This document shows, piece by piece, positions 50,534 to 62,946 of a DNA stretch of 64,000 nt. The translations under genes were made by a program, and so were the position numbers. How positions within the stretch are numbered: the stretch's first letter is position 1; each line of letters opens with the position of its first letter. The notes below the pieces were generated by a model, which was given only the letters and a program-made list of their open reading frames with translations, was not told where the DNA came from and did not search any database. The DNA comes from Tetrahymena thermophila SB210 (Eukaryota; Ciliophora; Oligohymenophorea; Hymenostomatida; Tetrahymenidae): positions 372,001 to 436,000 of the forward strand of contig NW_002476212.1 in the NCBI RefSeq assembly GCF_000189635.1, written 5' to 3'.

Positions 50534-52907
50534 ATGCTCGCAAATTAATTATAACAAAATTATGAGAATGCTAAGAAATGCGTTCAAGCACTCAAAAGCA
50601 TTTCTCCAATGTAAATGGGAAACAGTAGGTTTGTTTCTTAGGAATAATGTTTAAAGCTATTAAGAGTATTGGTGATTAAGGAACTTTAAGATATAGCCTA
50701 ATAGGAAAAAGAAGATAAATAAAGGTCTAAGGACTAGGATTTGTTTTTAGGAAAAAGAAAGAGCTCGTAAAGACAAGAAACAAAAGAAGATGGGGAATAG
50801 GAAGAACTCGAAATGATTAAGATTAAAAAAATAAAAAGAAACGAAATCAATAATTCTAATTTAGATATCAGCTCTCTCTATGAGGAAAAGAAGGAGGAAA
50901 ATAATAAATTGGATTAATAGTTTTTAGCTTAGCACAATAATATACAAATTTAATATTTTGAGTAATGTTTTCATTCAAAGCTATTTGGTATGATATATAG
51001 CAATTTCTCTAGACCTTCTTCTGATATAGCAGAGTTATTCCACTCTCTTACTAATGTACAAGATATGTTTAAGCATCTTAAAACAATTTATAAAAATCAA
51101 TCAATTATTATAAATAATAAGCCTAAAATGTAATATTTTTATTATTTATTTATTGATAAATTATAGATTGAAATTATTTTATTTCATTTTTTGTTACAAT
51201 TTGCTTTAATTTTTTGAATAAAGTTAAAAAATATATTTTCTTGCATGTGTTTACTCTTATTCAACAAATAGAAATTGTTAATAGACATATATTTTATTAA
51301 CTAGAATACTTACTTATTTATGAATATTAACTTAAAATAATAAATAGATTTGAAGAGTGTTTCAACTATGTCGTTTTAAATATTATACTTAAAAAAGAAG
51401 AGTTTTTAAATGATATTATTAAACATTATGAGGAATTAAAAGACTTTATCAAAGAAACTTAAATTCGTACAGAGTAATTATACAACTTACTTAGTAGAGT
51501 AGTTCAGTATGAATACAGATAAGATGTATAAAAATTTTAGGATAATGATTTTTCTCCTGTCTTAAAGCTATTTACTGAAATTTGCTCTTAATTAAGTAAT
51601 GAAAGTAAAGAAGATCAAGCAAGTAAAGAAGAGTTAAAATTAGCTTTCAAGCACTACATCAAAATAAATCATCGTACGTCTCTTTTAAAAATGGCTATAG
51701 GCGAGTATGAAAAAGTAATACAAGGTGAAAATTTGCTAAAAGATGCTTTCAATGATAAATTGTATTTACTTAAAACCTAAACACTCGACTCCAGCGAATC
51801 TGATCATATATCTTCCTTTTTAGGTTCATTTTTCAATTAAAATATCAAAGGGTTTTTTAAAATAAAAATATTTATAAAGTTTACATGGTTTTCAGGATAA
51901 GACCCTTATTTGAAGATTTATTTGAGAGTTTTCAATAATATAGCTAAAATGTTTAAAAATAAATTATGAATATCCTTACCAGAGATTAAAATAAGACAAA
52001 ACTAAAAGGATTCTTGTAATCAAAACCTAATTAGCAAAGGACTTAGTAATAAGCCTTTCTCGAAATCTTACTCAAGACATTCGATTATAGTAAGTTTTTA
52101 TTTTAGTTAATTTGATTAATAAAAAATGTTCTCTTTATCTAGATAATAGTTATATGCTGCAAGTTTTTATCTTCGATTTGCTGACTAGATAAGATTAATA
52201 ATTTATTGATCAAGCAGAAAGTTAAAAAATTTTGGAAAAGCTTAAAAGTCATGTGAATTAAACACATAACATATTTGATTTTTATAAAAGTTTCCCTGAT
52301 TACTTTGATGAAAATATTATTTAGGAATACAAAAACTTGAAAGAACTTTAAGCTCCTACTTTCTCTTAATTCAAAGAAAAATTCAGTTTTTTACCAGAAG
52401 CAAAATCCTAGTCAACTCATTTAATTTTGTTTAAGAGGTATTAAGAATTTAGAGAAGTTTATTTCATGTTTAATTTTATTGTTTAAAAATAGGTTTTTAG
52501 TTGAAGACAGCTGGTTTATAAATAAAGAAAATATGCGTGAGTTTGTAAATTATTTTACAGAAAAAGTTGATCATGATTAAATGCTTGATTTCTTCCTTAA
52601 AATTGTTACCTAAGATAAATAAAATTTAAACGTCCTAATTATACCATTTTTATTAAAGTTATAAGCTATTATTGATGGCTAAAATGAAAAGTAGGAAAAA
52701 TTAATAGAAAATATAGTTATTGAAATGGTTTAAAATAAAGTATGGACTTTAAATAGCACTTTCCTGCATGGATTAAAGATATATTTCAATAATTTGTGCA
52801 CTCCAGAAAAGAAATCTCAATTGTTTGCAAAAATAAATTCTTTCTTTTCTAATTTATAAAATGGTAAAGAAGCTCTTTAATAATTTGAAGAAACTTTTGA
52901 ATAGTGA
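50534..52907 (+). CDS. Unrecognised helical protein, 688 aa, five exons
   Basis: Exons 50534-51129, 51285-51851, 51896-52089, 52143-52437 and 52493-52907 join in exact phase from ATG 50534 to TGA 52905-52907. The protein is almost entirely alpha-helical and charged. Residues about 50-110 are Lys/Glu/Gln-rich with a basic cluster (KIKKIKRNE) that may be a nuclear localisation signal. The C-terminal ~140 residues look like a HEAT-type or all-helical fold (MREFVNYFTEKVDHDQMLD, then VWTLNSTFLHGL). There are no catalytic motifs, signal peptide or membrane spans. The C-terminal region faintly recalls scaffold subunits of transcription or RNA-processing complexes, but I cannot name a family. A partial, decayed copy of its exon 1 lies 0.5 kb upstream. 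Confidence 0.75.
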
Positions 52908-53648
52908 TTATTTAATTAACAGTCTGTTTGAAAACTTAAACTTGAATAAAGATTTAGTAAAAAATTAATTTATCTGTTTGCACTCAACTCAGTGTTTTTA
53001 GTTTATCTTTTTCAATAAAACTTAGAAATTCCTATTTATTTTTGTATATATTTTTATATTTTTAATTTTTTAAATAGTAAAATGGAAATATGAATGTTTA
53101 AAATACATTTTGTGTTAATTTAGAAAATAAAAGTAAAATTTTCATTCATTCATTTGATGAAAACATTTCATTTTTTGAATTTTTAATTTTTTTAAAAAAT
53201 ATTAATTTAATTTCTATTAAAGAATTTTTGATTAACTTTTTTTATTTAAAGATTAATTATTAAATTATTAATAAAAATAAAATAATTTTATTGAACAACA
53301 GGTAGAGTATTTATTATTAATTTTGCTTTTTTTAGATACAAATTTTTCTATTTTATATTTAATCCCTGATTATGTGGTTGTATAGAAAAATTTATTCAAA
53401 AGAAATAATAGACTAAATCTTAATTTTTTTATCAGTATTTAATCAATTTGTTCTTGATCTTATAAATTCTGTATTTTGTGGATATTGTTATTAAATGGAT
53501 TGAAAATAGGCTTAGCAAATTAAAAAAGTTATTATTAATAGTGATTTACTAAGCAAAAAAAATAAATTATCATTATATAGATTTTTGATAGATTAAATAA
53601 CAAAAATATCAAAAAAAGTAAATTTTTTTCTAAAGCCGAATTTAAAAA
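52908..53648. other. Intergenic, AT-rich
   Basis: 3' flank of the helical-protein gene and presumed promoter of the Deltex-like gene. Nothing else seen. Confidence 0.5.
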
Positions 53649-54894
<1,246 letters not shown>

Positions 54895-55757
54895 TAATAG
54901 CCTATGAATAGCTGAAAATAGCTTTGTTGTTGATTATTTTAATTATGTAGTAAAAACTACTTGTTATATTATGATAGAAAGGCATTATAAATTACAAATT
55001 TATTAATATATCATTTATAAAAAAATCAGTAAATCAATTATTTGTGTCTAAAAATAAAATAAAGTATTCGATAATTTAATTTTAAGTAAAAATAAATAAA
55101 TAAATAAATCAATCAATTTGGATGAATTAATTTTTATATATTTAGAATTTATAAATTTCATCTTAATAAAGTTTTATGAATGTGAAAAATAAATAAGTCA
55201 TTTTTTTAAAGAAGAATTGAAATTCATTTTCGCAATTATTTGAAAGATATAAAAAATTATTTTTGATTTATCAATAAAATTTGAATTAGTTTTGATTAAG
55301 ATGTTCAATTTCTTATATTCTATTATATATGAAATTCAAAATATTTTTTAATGATTTTGAAAATACGGTAAAGGTTCATATATTAAGGTCACCTTGATTT
55401 CTGTTTAGACATCTCATTTACCAGCTTTAAGAATAAGTTTTGGTGAGTTAAAATCGAGAAGTAAAATTGATTAATTATAATTAATTACAGTATAGAAAAA
55501 ATACATAATTGTAGGTAATTTTTAGAAATAGAATTTGATTGTACTAAGGAAATTAATTTCTTTATGAGTAAAATAAGTAAATATATAAATAAATTTAAAA
55601 TTTATTAATTATTTTATATGTGAATTAATTACTTAAAATAATTTTAAAGTTAATTTTTATGAAGCTTGCACGCATGATTAAAAAGTAAGTAAATGCAATA
55701 CTATCTAAATTAGTAATTATAAAGAATCAATTTTATTTAGTTTTTTATTTTGAAATT
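54895..55757. other. Intergenic between convergent genes
   Basis: AT-rich. A perfect 11-bp palindrome (AAGGTCACCTT) occurs near 55385. No gene seen. Confidence 0.45.
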
Positions 55758-57412
55758 TCATTTATTTTTCTTAGGAACTTTGAAGGCAGCAACACCAGTT
55801 AATTCTCTACCACCAACCAAAGAATTGATATCGTAAGTACCTTCGTATGTATATAAAGCTTCAATATCAGCAAAGGCTTTCATAACATAGTTATCAAAGA
55901 TAATACCATTACCACCAAGCATTTCTCTTCCTAATCTGGCAACTTCTCTAGCTCTTTCAGTACAAAAAGCTTTAGCTAAAGCAACCTAACCAAGAGTAAT
56001 CTTTTTGTTATCATACATTTAAGAGATTCTGTGAGCGAATAAAAGAATAGCTTAAGTATTTGACATAATTCTAGCTAACTTTTCTTATTGGAGTTAGAAA
56101 CTAGAAATAGGGACACCGAATTACTTTCTGTTACTGATATATTTAATGACATTGTCGTATACTCCCATACAAATACCAGCAACAAGCCAGCAAACCATCA
56201 GTCTAGAGTGTAATAAAATCTTTGCAGTACCCTTTTAGAAATCAGTGGCTTTGGATAACATGTTTTCTTCAGGAATAAATACATTAGTGAAGGTAATTTG
56301 ACAGTTTTATACTATTCTTAAAGCTAGCTTGTGCTTAAGGACTTCACTGCGAACTCCCTTAGCCTTTAAGTCGACTATAAATCCTTAAATTTTATTATTT
56401 TCAACGTTTCTAGCCCAAACTACCATGATGTCTCTGTTACCATTTCCAATCCAAGTCTTGTCTCCATTCAACAACCATCCACCTTTTTTAAAATGTAACT
56501 TTTAAATATTTAATCAAACTTTTTTTAGATTGATAAGAAATAAGTTTAATCAACAAGATTAAAAAAGCAGACAGACAGACAGATATCGTTTTTTAATTCA
56601 TATCAGATATTCCTTATGCTTCAACTTAATAATTTTTTCTTTATATAATTGTATTAGTATGCTTGTATGTATTTAAATATTTATTTGTTTGGGATGTTGA
56701 GTTAAATTACTATTACGTTTATATCTACCACTCCCTTTAGATGTATATATAGTCTTACTTAAATAACTTAGTAATTTGTTGATTGAAAGAATTTAAAAGC
56801 TTTTTACCTTCAGTTTTTTGAACAGTGGTCTATAAGCTGGTTGCATCACTACCAAATTTATTTTCAGTCAAACCCCAACCACCGGTAAGCTATAAGTCTC
56901 TGAGCAATGGGACATATTTCTATCTTTGGTTTTCATTACCTGTGTTAAGATAATTTAAAATAAATTTAGGATTAAAGAAATGAGAAATGTTATTCTTGAA
57001 CTTTTGTAAATTGTAATTTGTTGATTTATTTACCTAATTAATCAATGGTAGCAGTTAAAAGACCAGCTTAGACAATGGCAAAAGTACCTAAACCAGCATC
57101 GATTCTGCTTAATTCAGCAGCCATAACACCCTAGGTTAAAATACTTTTACCCTTACCAAAAGGTTAATCTACTAAGTAATGGAAAACTTAAGTCTCACGA
57201 ATTTTTGGGATGTATTCTTCAGGGAATTCAGCTCTTTCGACATAGTCATTGATGGTAGGCTAAACTTCCTTTTCTAACCAAGCACGGAGTTTAAGACGGA
57301 ATTCATTATCTTCCTTGGAGATGATATCTGTGAATCTATAGTAATCAAAAGAACTATCTACGTAAGAAGGCTTAGAAATTTAATTTTTGTAATCGTTAAG
57401 TCTAGCTGCCAT
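55758..57412 (-). CDS. ACX4: Acyl-CoA dehydrogenase/oxidase, ACX4/GCDH group
   Basis: Exons 57412-57034, 56939-56808 and 56482-55758 join in phase to 411 aa, starting MAARLNDY. It oxidises acyl-CoA to enoyl-CoA with FAD. Family blocks are in order: an N-terminal helical domain ([14 protein letters not shown]), the FAD/substrate segment [27 protein letters not shown] in the beta domain, [12 protein letters not shown], and the C-terminal LGGNGI then [20 protein letters not shown], whose Glu in YEGT is the catalytic base. The C-terminal block is closest to plant ACX4 short-chain acyl-CoA oxidase, with glutaryl-CoA dehydrogenase next. There is no SKL-type C-terminus (it ends KKNK) and no obvious mitochondrial presequence, so localisation and the oxidase/dehydrogenase choice are open. 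Confidence 0.88.
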
Positions 57413-57877
57413 TTTCTACTTATTCTTATTTCAATTTTTATAATCTTATTGACTGATTACCTATTGTCAGTTTATTTTTTAAATTAATTTTGTTTTTTGG
57501 ATTAATGCGAATTAATTAATTATAAAATCAAGGTGTCTTTTATAAGAAGGATTTGATATTTTAAATTAATTAAATAAATACATTGATTGAATCATGCATC
57601 TATAATTCTTATCATTTATCATTATTAAATAAATGCAGCACTTTGCTTGAAACGAGTGAGCGAGTGCTCAGACAATTATAGTTAATTAATGTAATTAAGA
57701 AAAGAAGGACTTTTTTCTCGTTATCATTACGCAATTGATAACTATATAATGACGTAATATTTGATGCATATTTCATTGCATCATATAACATTTTAAGCTA
57801 TGAAGTAATTAAGAAAGGCCATTTCTAAATAAATAGCTGCGTTATACATTTCGACATTTGTAACTGAACTAATAAAA

Positions 57878-58978
57878 ATGATTTCTAGAAAGCACTATTT
57901 CAAAATTTTATTTGAAGTAGGACTTACTTTTAGTAAATATAATATTATCAAAAATATTAAGGATCAATCTCATATTAAAAGTTATCTTAATATTGCGTAT
58001 ATCTAACTTTCTTATTAAAAGCAGTCTTTTTTATAGTGCGTATACTTTGAGTAAGAATAGGATTAGGCTATAAAAAGAATATCTAATATATAAAATGGAG
58101 CTCACTCTTATTTATTTATAGTGCTAAAAAAGCCATTACATAGAAGCAATTAGACACTTTTTTAGCTGTACAATCCCCTCTATACACCTTAACTACAAAA
58201 CAAGTAGGATATCTTGCTTATTTTTGCATTTCTTAAAATATCCGTCTTTAATATAATCAACATTATTAAAAGAAGTTATTCTTGTTATGTTACATATTTG
58301 CCTATTAATAGAGGCGGTATCAAAAAGTAATAACCTCATCTCTATTTAATAGAATTTAAATAAATAAATCCTCTAGTATATCCATAAAACAACGAGCAGG
58401 ATAAACAAAACAGATAAAAACAAACATGCAAATATAGAATTAAAATCATTTAATTAATTATTTTTCAACAAATTAATTTTATAAATTTAAAAATAAATCT
58501 TTTTATACCTCAAATTTATTTTAACTATTAAAAATATGAATATCATTTTTAAAATATTATTATTTTTCTCTTTCTTTAAGATATGAAAATATACTAAATT
58601 TAAATCATTAGACAGACGATGTTACGATTTATTCGCCATTATTTCAGAATATAATTATTTAAATTATAACCACACTCAGTAAAAGATATCTAAATAAATT
58701 AAATTAATTACTCAATTCATAAAACATTAAATTAATGTAAACCATAAATTTAATTGATTTTTCAAAACCTAAATAAAGTGTAAACACGTCAACTACACTC
58801 TCAAATTCATTCAATTCGCCATAAAAACTATTTAAATTAAAATCTTTTTGAGAAAATTTAAAAAGTTATAATCTACTTTAGCAGTTGTCTTTTTTTATTT
58901 TAAATTGTAATTAAGTTTATTTTTTTTGAATTTTATTTATTTTTGTTTTATTTTTTTAAAGTTAAATTTATTTTATGA
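57878..58978 (+). CDS. Doubtful long open frame (366 codons), unrecognised
   Basis: Ciliate-code frame from ATG 57878, after a good AAAA context, to TGA 58976-58978. The first ~170 codons look like protein, with mixed residues and normal codon use (for example PHLYLIEFKQINPLVYP); the rest drifts into Ile/Gln/Asn-rich sequence like translated A/T DNA, so the true gene may end or splice near 58.4 kb. An opposing frame on the minus strand (ATG about 58546 to TGA about 57777) is also open and contains a good transmembrane-like stretch (CLFLSVLFILLVVLWIY), but it uses more codons that are rare in such genomes. At most one is real; it may be a decaying gene. Confidence 0.3.
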
Positions 58979-59308
58979 GGAAATAAATTTAATTAAAATA
59001 TTGATTGGATTTTTTTATTCAAACTTATTTAATAAAAATACAAAATTTAATGGAAAATTATTTTTAGTTTTCCATTAAGTTTTTACTTGACATATTTTTA
59101 ATGGATTTGATATGCTTTAATATCTAAATTAAGCTTATAAAAATAGAAAGAAAGAAAGAAATAAATAAATAAAAATTATAAATTTTTAAACAGAGAAATC
59201 AAATATTTTTAATTGAGTAAATATATATATAACATTTATAATATTTGTTTTATTTATATTTTTAATAAATGTAGGTTAATAAAAGCAATTAAACGTCTGG
59301 GAGTAATT

Positions 59309-59337
59309 AAATAACTAACTAACTAACTAACTAACTA
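59309..59337 (+). repeat. (TAAC)n simple repeat
   Basis: About six copies of TAAC just downstream of the oxysterol-binding-protein gene's stop. Confidence 0.8.
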
Positions 59338-59396
59338 ATTAGCAACTGCTTTTACTTACTTATTATCTGTTTGATTAAGTTTTTTTATTTTATAAA

Positions 59397-61545
59397 TCAC
59401 TTTTTGGCAAGAATTTTTTCATGTTCTTTTCTAAGCTTGGCATCTTTTCTTTAAGCTTCTTCCAAGACTTCTTTTTCTACCTAAGCTTACTTAACATTAC
59501 CTTATTTAAGAGTGATAAGATCGAGTCTTTTCTTGTGATCACTTTACAAACTATCGTTTCCTTATTTCATGAATATCTATATTATTAAATATATTTTATA
59601 AGATTTATTTTTATTTTACTATTTCTATTTTAAAACCTTTTTGTAATAAACGCTTATTTATTTTTATAATAGTAATATTTTTTAATAAATAATTTAATTA
59701 ATTACAGTATGGGGAGTGACTAATCTGTGGTCGAAGTAACGGACACCATCAAAATCAATGAAACCGAGATAAGTACCATAGACTTTGCAAATGCTCTTTC
59801 CGTTTTGTACTATTTCTCCTTAGAAATAATCACTTGGTTTCTTTTTAACATCACCAAATTTAATTTCGCAGTAAAAACCGTACTTTTCATCACTAAATGA
59901 CATTTTACCAATACTTTCCTATTTTAATGTTCCCAATAAGGTACCGCTGTATAATTCCTATTTGCAAATGAGAGATTAATTTTTATGAACATTTTACTTT
60001 AATAAAATACATTAGGGAAATCAAAGTTGATCTTTTAGCCATCTTAGAAAACAACGCTTCTCTTACCCTTATTCAAAATCTGTTAAAATAAACACAAAAA
60101 TACATTTAAATTTTATAATTTGAGCTATTTTAGTTATTACACTGAGAGAGTTCAAACCAGCTTTAGCATCGTAATCATAACGACCATAGTATTTGTAAGA
60201 GTTAGAGGGACCAACAACTAAGAAATAACCTAATTAATTAAAGAAAAAGTTATTTTCTGTAATTGAGGGAGTTAATTTTTAGGAAAATTAAAAAAACTTA
60301 AAAACAACAATCAATATTCAATTGAGTCTATCAATAATAATATTTTTTAAAATAAAGTAAAAAACATTCTTTTTTGAATGAGTTTATTTACATATAAAAA
60401 TATTAAAATTTGTTATTGGCAAAATTGCAAAATTAAAATGGGAGATATTATATGAAATTTCTTACTAACAGGAGGATGATGTGAGATTTGTTCGCAATAA
60501 ACTTGAGTTCCGTCTTTAAATTCAGCTTCAAGAGTTTCACCTAAGATAGGATTCAACTATATTTATAAGAATCGAAAGAAGAAAAAAGTTAAAAAAATTG
60601 AACAAGTGTTTTTCTAATTAAAGCAGGGAGATATGATAAATTTAATATTAATTTTTTTATAAGAAAAACGAAAGTAAATGTGGTAAATAAATAAAAGCAA
60701 TAAGTAATTACGGGTTTAAGGAAAGTGTTGGTATAGTAGAAGGAAGAAATGGTAGTAGTAACTACAATTTTGAATCTTTCAAGAGGATTTGTTTCCATTG
60801 TAGCTCTATTCATGTAGAAGGGGAATAAGCAAGCTTTATTTATGATTTTTAATGTAAATTAACTATCATAGGTAAGGAATTTTATTTATTTATATGTTTA
60901 CTTGCATGAACAGCGGTTTCAAGTGCTGTCTTAGGAATCATAGCTTTAATGGGGAATGAAATTTTGGTTAAATTGAGAGAACCACTTAAAATCTTTCTTC
61001 CAATTTATTTAACTATTTCCTTACCAATAGAACGCAATTTCTTTTAAATTACTTGATCACTACAAATTCTACCACCCTTTTTATGACCAAATTCATGTCT
61101 AGTATCATCTTTTTCTTAAAATCCACTATTTTAATAAACAACCATGTCAAGAATTTAATATTTCTGTTTTAATCATAATTTTTCCAAATATAAATTAGAC
61201 ATTTATTTAATTGTTTCACTACGTTTTTTCAATTTTTATTTATTTATTTATAAAATCATAGTGCTCCATCTAAGTAATTAACTACTTTAAACGATACATA
61301 AAAATATCTATAAAAAACCCATACTTGAAGTTTGAAGCAAGAGCTAAGATTTCTCCTTTTTCCAAAACTAAATATCCAGGGTAATCGTTGGAAAAATCAG
61401 TTAAAACTTCTTCTTATGCAGGTTCATCGGGAATTTAATCTATAGGGTCTATACCATTCTTTTCTAATTCTGAATCATCCTTAATGTCTTCTTCGACTTC
61501 TTTGGGGGGCTTTTCTTGGGGTTTTTTTTTGAACCAACTGAACAT
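59397..61545 (-). CDS. Oxysterol-binding-protein-related protein (ORP), short form
   Basis: Eight exons (61545-61325, 61125-60902, 60833-60712, 60556-60466, 60229-60141, 60079-60011, 59957-59706, 59576-59397) join in exact phase to 415 aa. The OSBP signature EQISHHPPVSYF is at about residues 208-221, preceded by LNPILGETLEAEF and followed by KYYGRYDYDAKAG and a C-terminal Lys-rich helix. ORPs carry sterols or phosphoinositides between membranes, usually at ER contact sites. It has no PH domain: the N-terminus (MFSWFKKKP) is short, basic then very acidic. No canonical FFAT motif is visible, though an acidic stretch precedes DFSNDY. The next gene upstream on the same strand is VAP, the usual ER partner of this family. 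HHPP histidines and the N/G of NPILGE, needed for lipid binding, are present. Confidence 0.92.
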
Positions 61546-62946
61546 TTTTGCTTTTTATTTAAAGGTGTTTAATGATCAATAACGTGTTTCCTCATCAGTT
61601 TTTATTTTTGTAAGGTTAATAACCTGTTTTTTTAAAAATTACCTTTTAAGAGTTTTATAAATGATTTGCTCTTCTAAGTTTCTTCTTTATTTCTTTTGAA
61701 CTTTTTATTTATTTAATTATCAAATAATTATTTTTTATGATTATCATATATTTCTTTAAATACTCACAATCTCTGTTTCCTTAATATTTATTTGATTAAT
61801 ATTTGTCAGTCAGCATACACAAAAATACACACACAATCTTTCTTTCATTTTACGAGCAAAAATAAATCATTAAACTATTAAATATTTTACATAAATCCGT
61901 AATTGAAAAATGAAAATTAATAGATATTTTTATTTCATTCTTTCTATTCAAAAATACGCCTTTCATATTTCTAGTTAGTTTTTTAGTGTTTGAGAAGAAT
62001 TTCTCAATTTTTTTTTTTTTAATTTTTGCTAAATTTTAAACATTCATTTCAATGTTTTGTAGATTCAATGAAATACTGTCTGTCTGTGAACAATAATCTT
62101 TTAAAAGGGTATATTCTTTCTTTTTTCTTAAAATAATTATTTGATTACTTCCTTACATATAAAATACAACAACAACTAATTTAATTTTATCTATCTAAAA
62201 GGGATAAAAATTTAATAAATTGAAGATAAAATTATCCTAAAATAAAAAAAATTTCAATTAATTAATTCATTAACATTTATCATAAACTATTATTTTTTCT
62301 TAAAATTTTATACAGGTGTAAATAAATAAATTAATTACTCCCTAAAAAGATTGTGAAAAATTTATAATAAAGAATATAGAAAAATTAAATAAAAGTTTAT
62401 CATTAAATTTAGATAATATTATAATGTTGTTTTTTTATAGTTATTTTAGGATATAAATTTATTTTGAAAAGAATATAATACATATATTAAACCTCCATTT
62501 AATTAACACCCAAAATTAAATAATCTTTTTACAAAAAATTAAATAATTATTGTGAGTGAGTTTTGATATTAATTGATAGAGATATAAAATGTATGAACAA
62601 AAAACTATATTTTATCAAAATGAACATTTTTCTGTAAATATACTATAAAATTATTGAGCAAAAGAATGAATGATATTTATGGAAGATGTAATTTACATTT
62701 TTTTTTTAACTTATTAATAAAAGCAATTAAAATAAATAAATACCACTTGAAGCAAAATAAAGCTATTTTAACAATGATATTTTTATTTATAATTTATAAT
62801 TTATCATATGATTTAAGATATTCTAAAAGATTATCTGTCCTAAACTAATTTTCAGAATTGGTTTTAGAAACAGTTTTTTAATTAACAAAAATATTGTGTT
62901 ATTTATTTATTGATTAAGATAACATAAATATTTACGAGTAAGAAGT
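61546..62946. other. Intergenic between VAP and ORP genes
   Basis: AT-rich. It contains the presumed ORP promoter next to 61545. A plus-strand ciliate-code frame starting near 62666 runs antisense into the VAP exons and is not considered real. Confidence 0.45.

Larger units (their letters stand above)
57413..59396. other. Intergenic/uncertain region, two kb
   Basis: Holds the acyl-CoA enzyme promoter on the left. From 57.8 to 58.4 kb GC rises and long ciliate-code frames are open on both strands (listed separately). A TAAC simple repeat lies at about 59309-59337. The rest is AT-rich. Confidence 0.45.

Noticed and set aside
60589-60813. Minus-strand 74-codon ORF as a separate gene
   Set aside because: Its first half is exon 3 of the ORP gene; its second half reads through the following intron.
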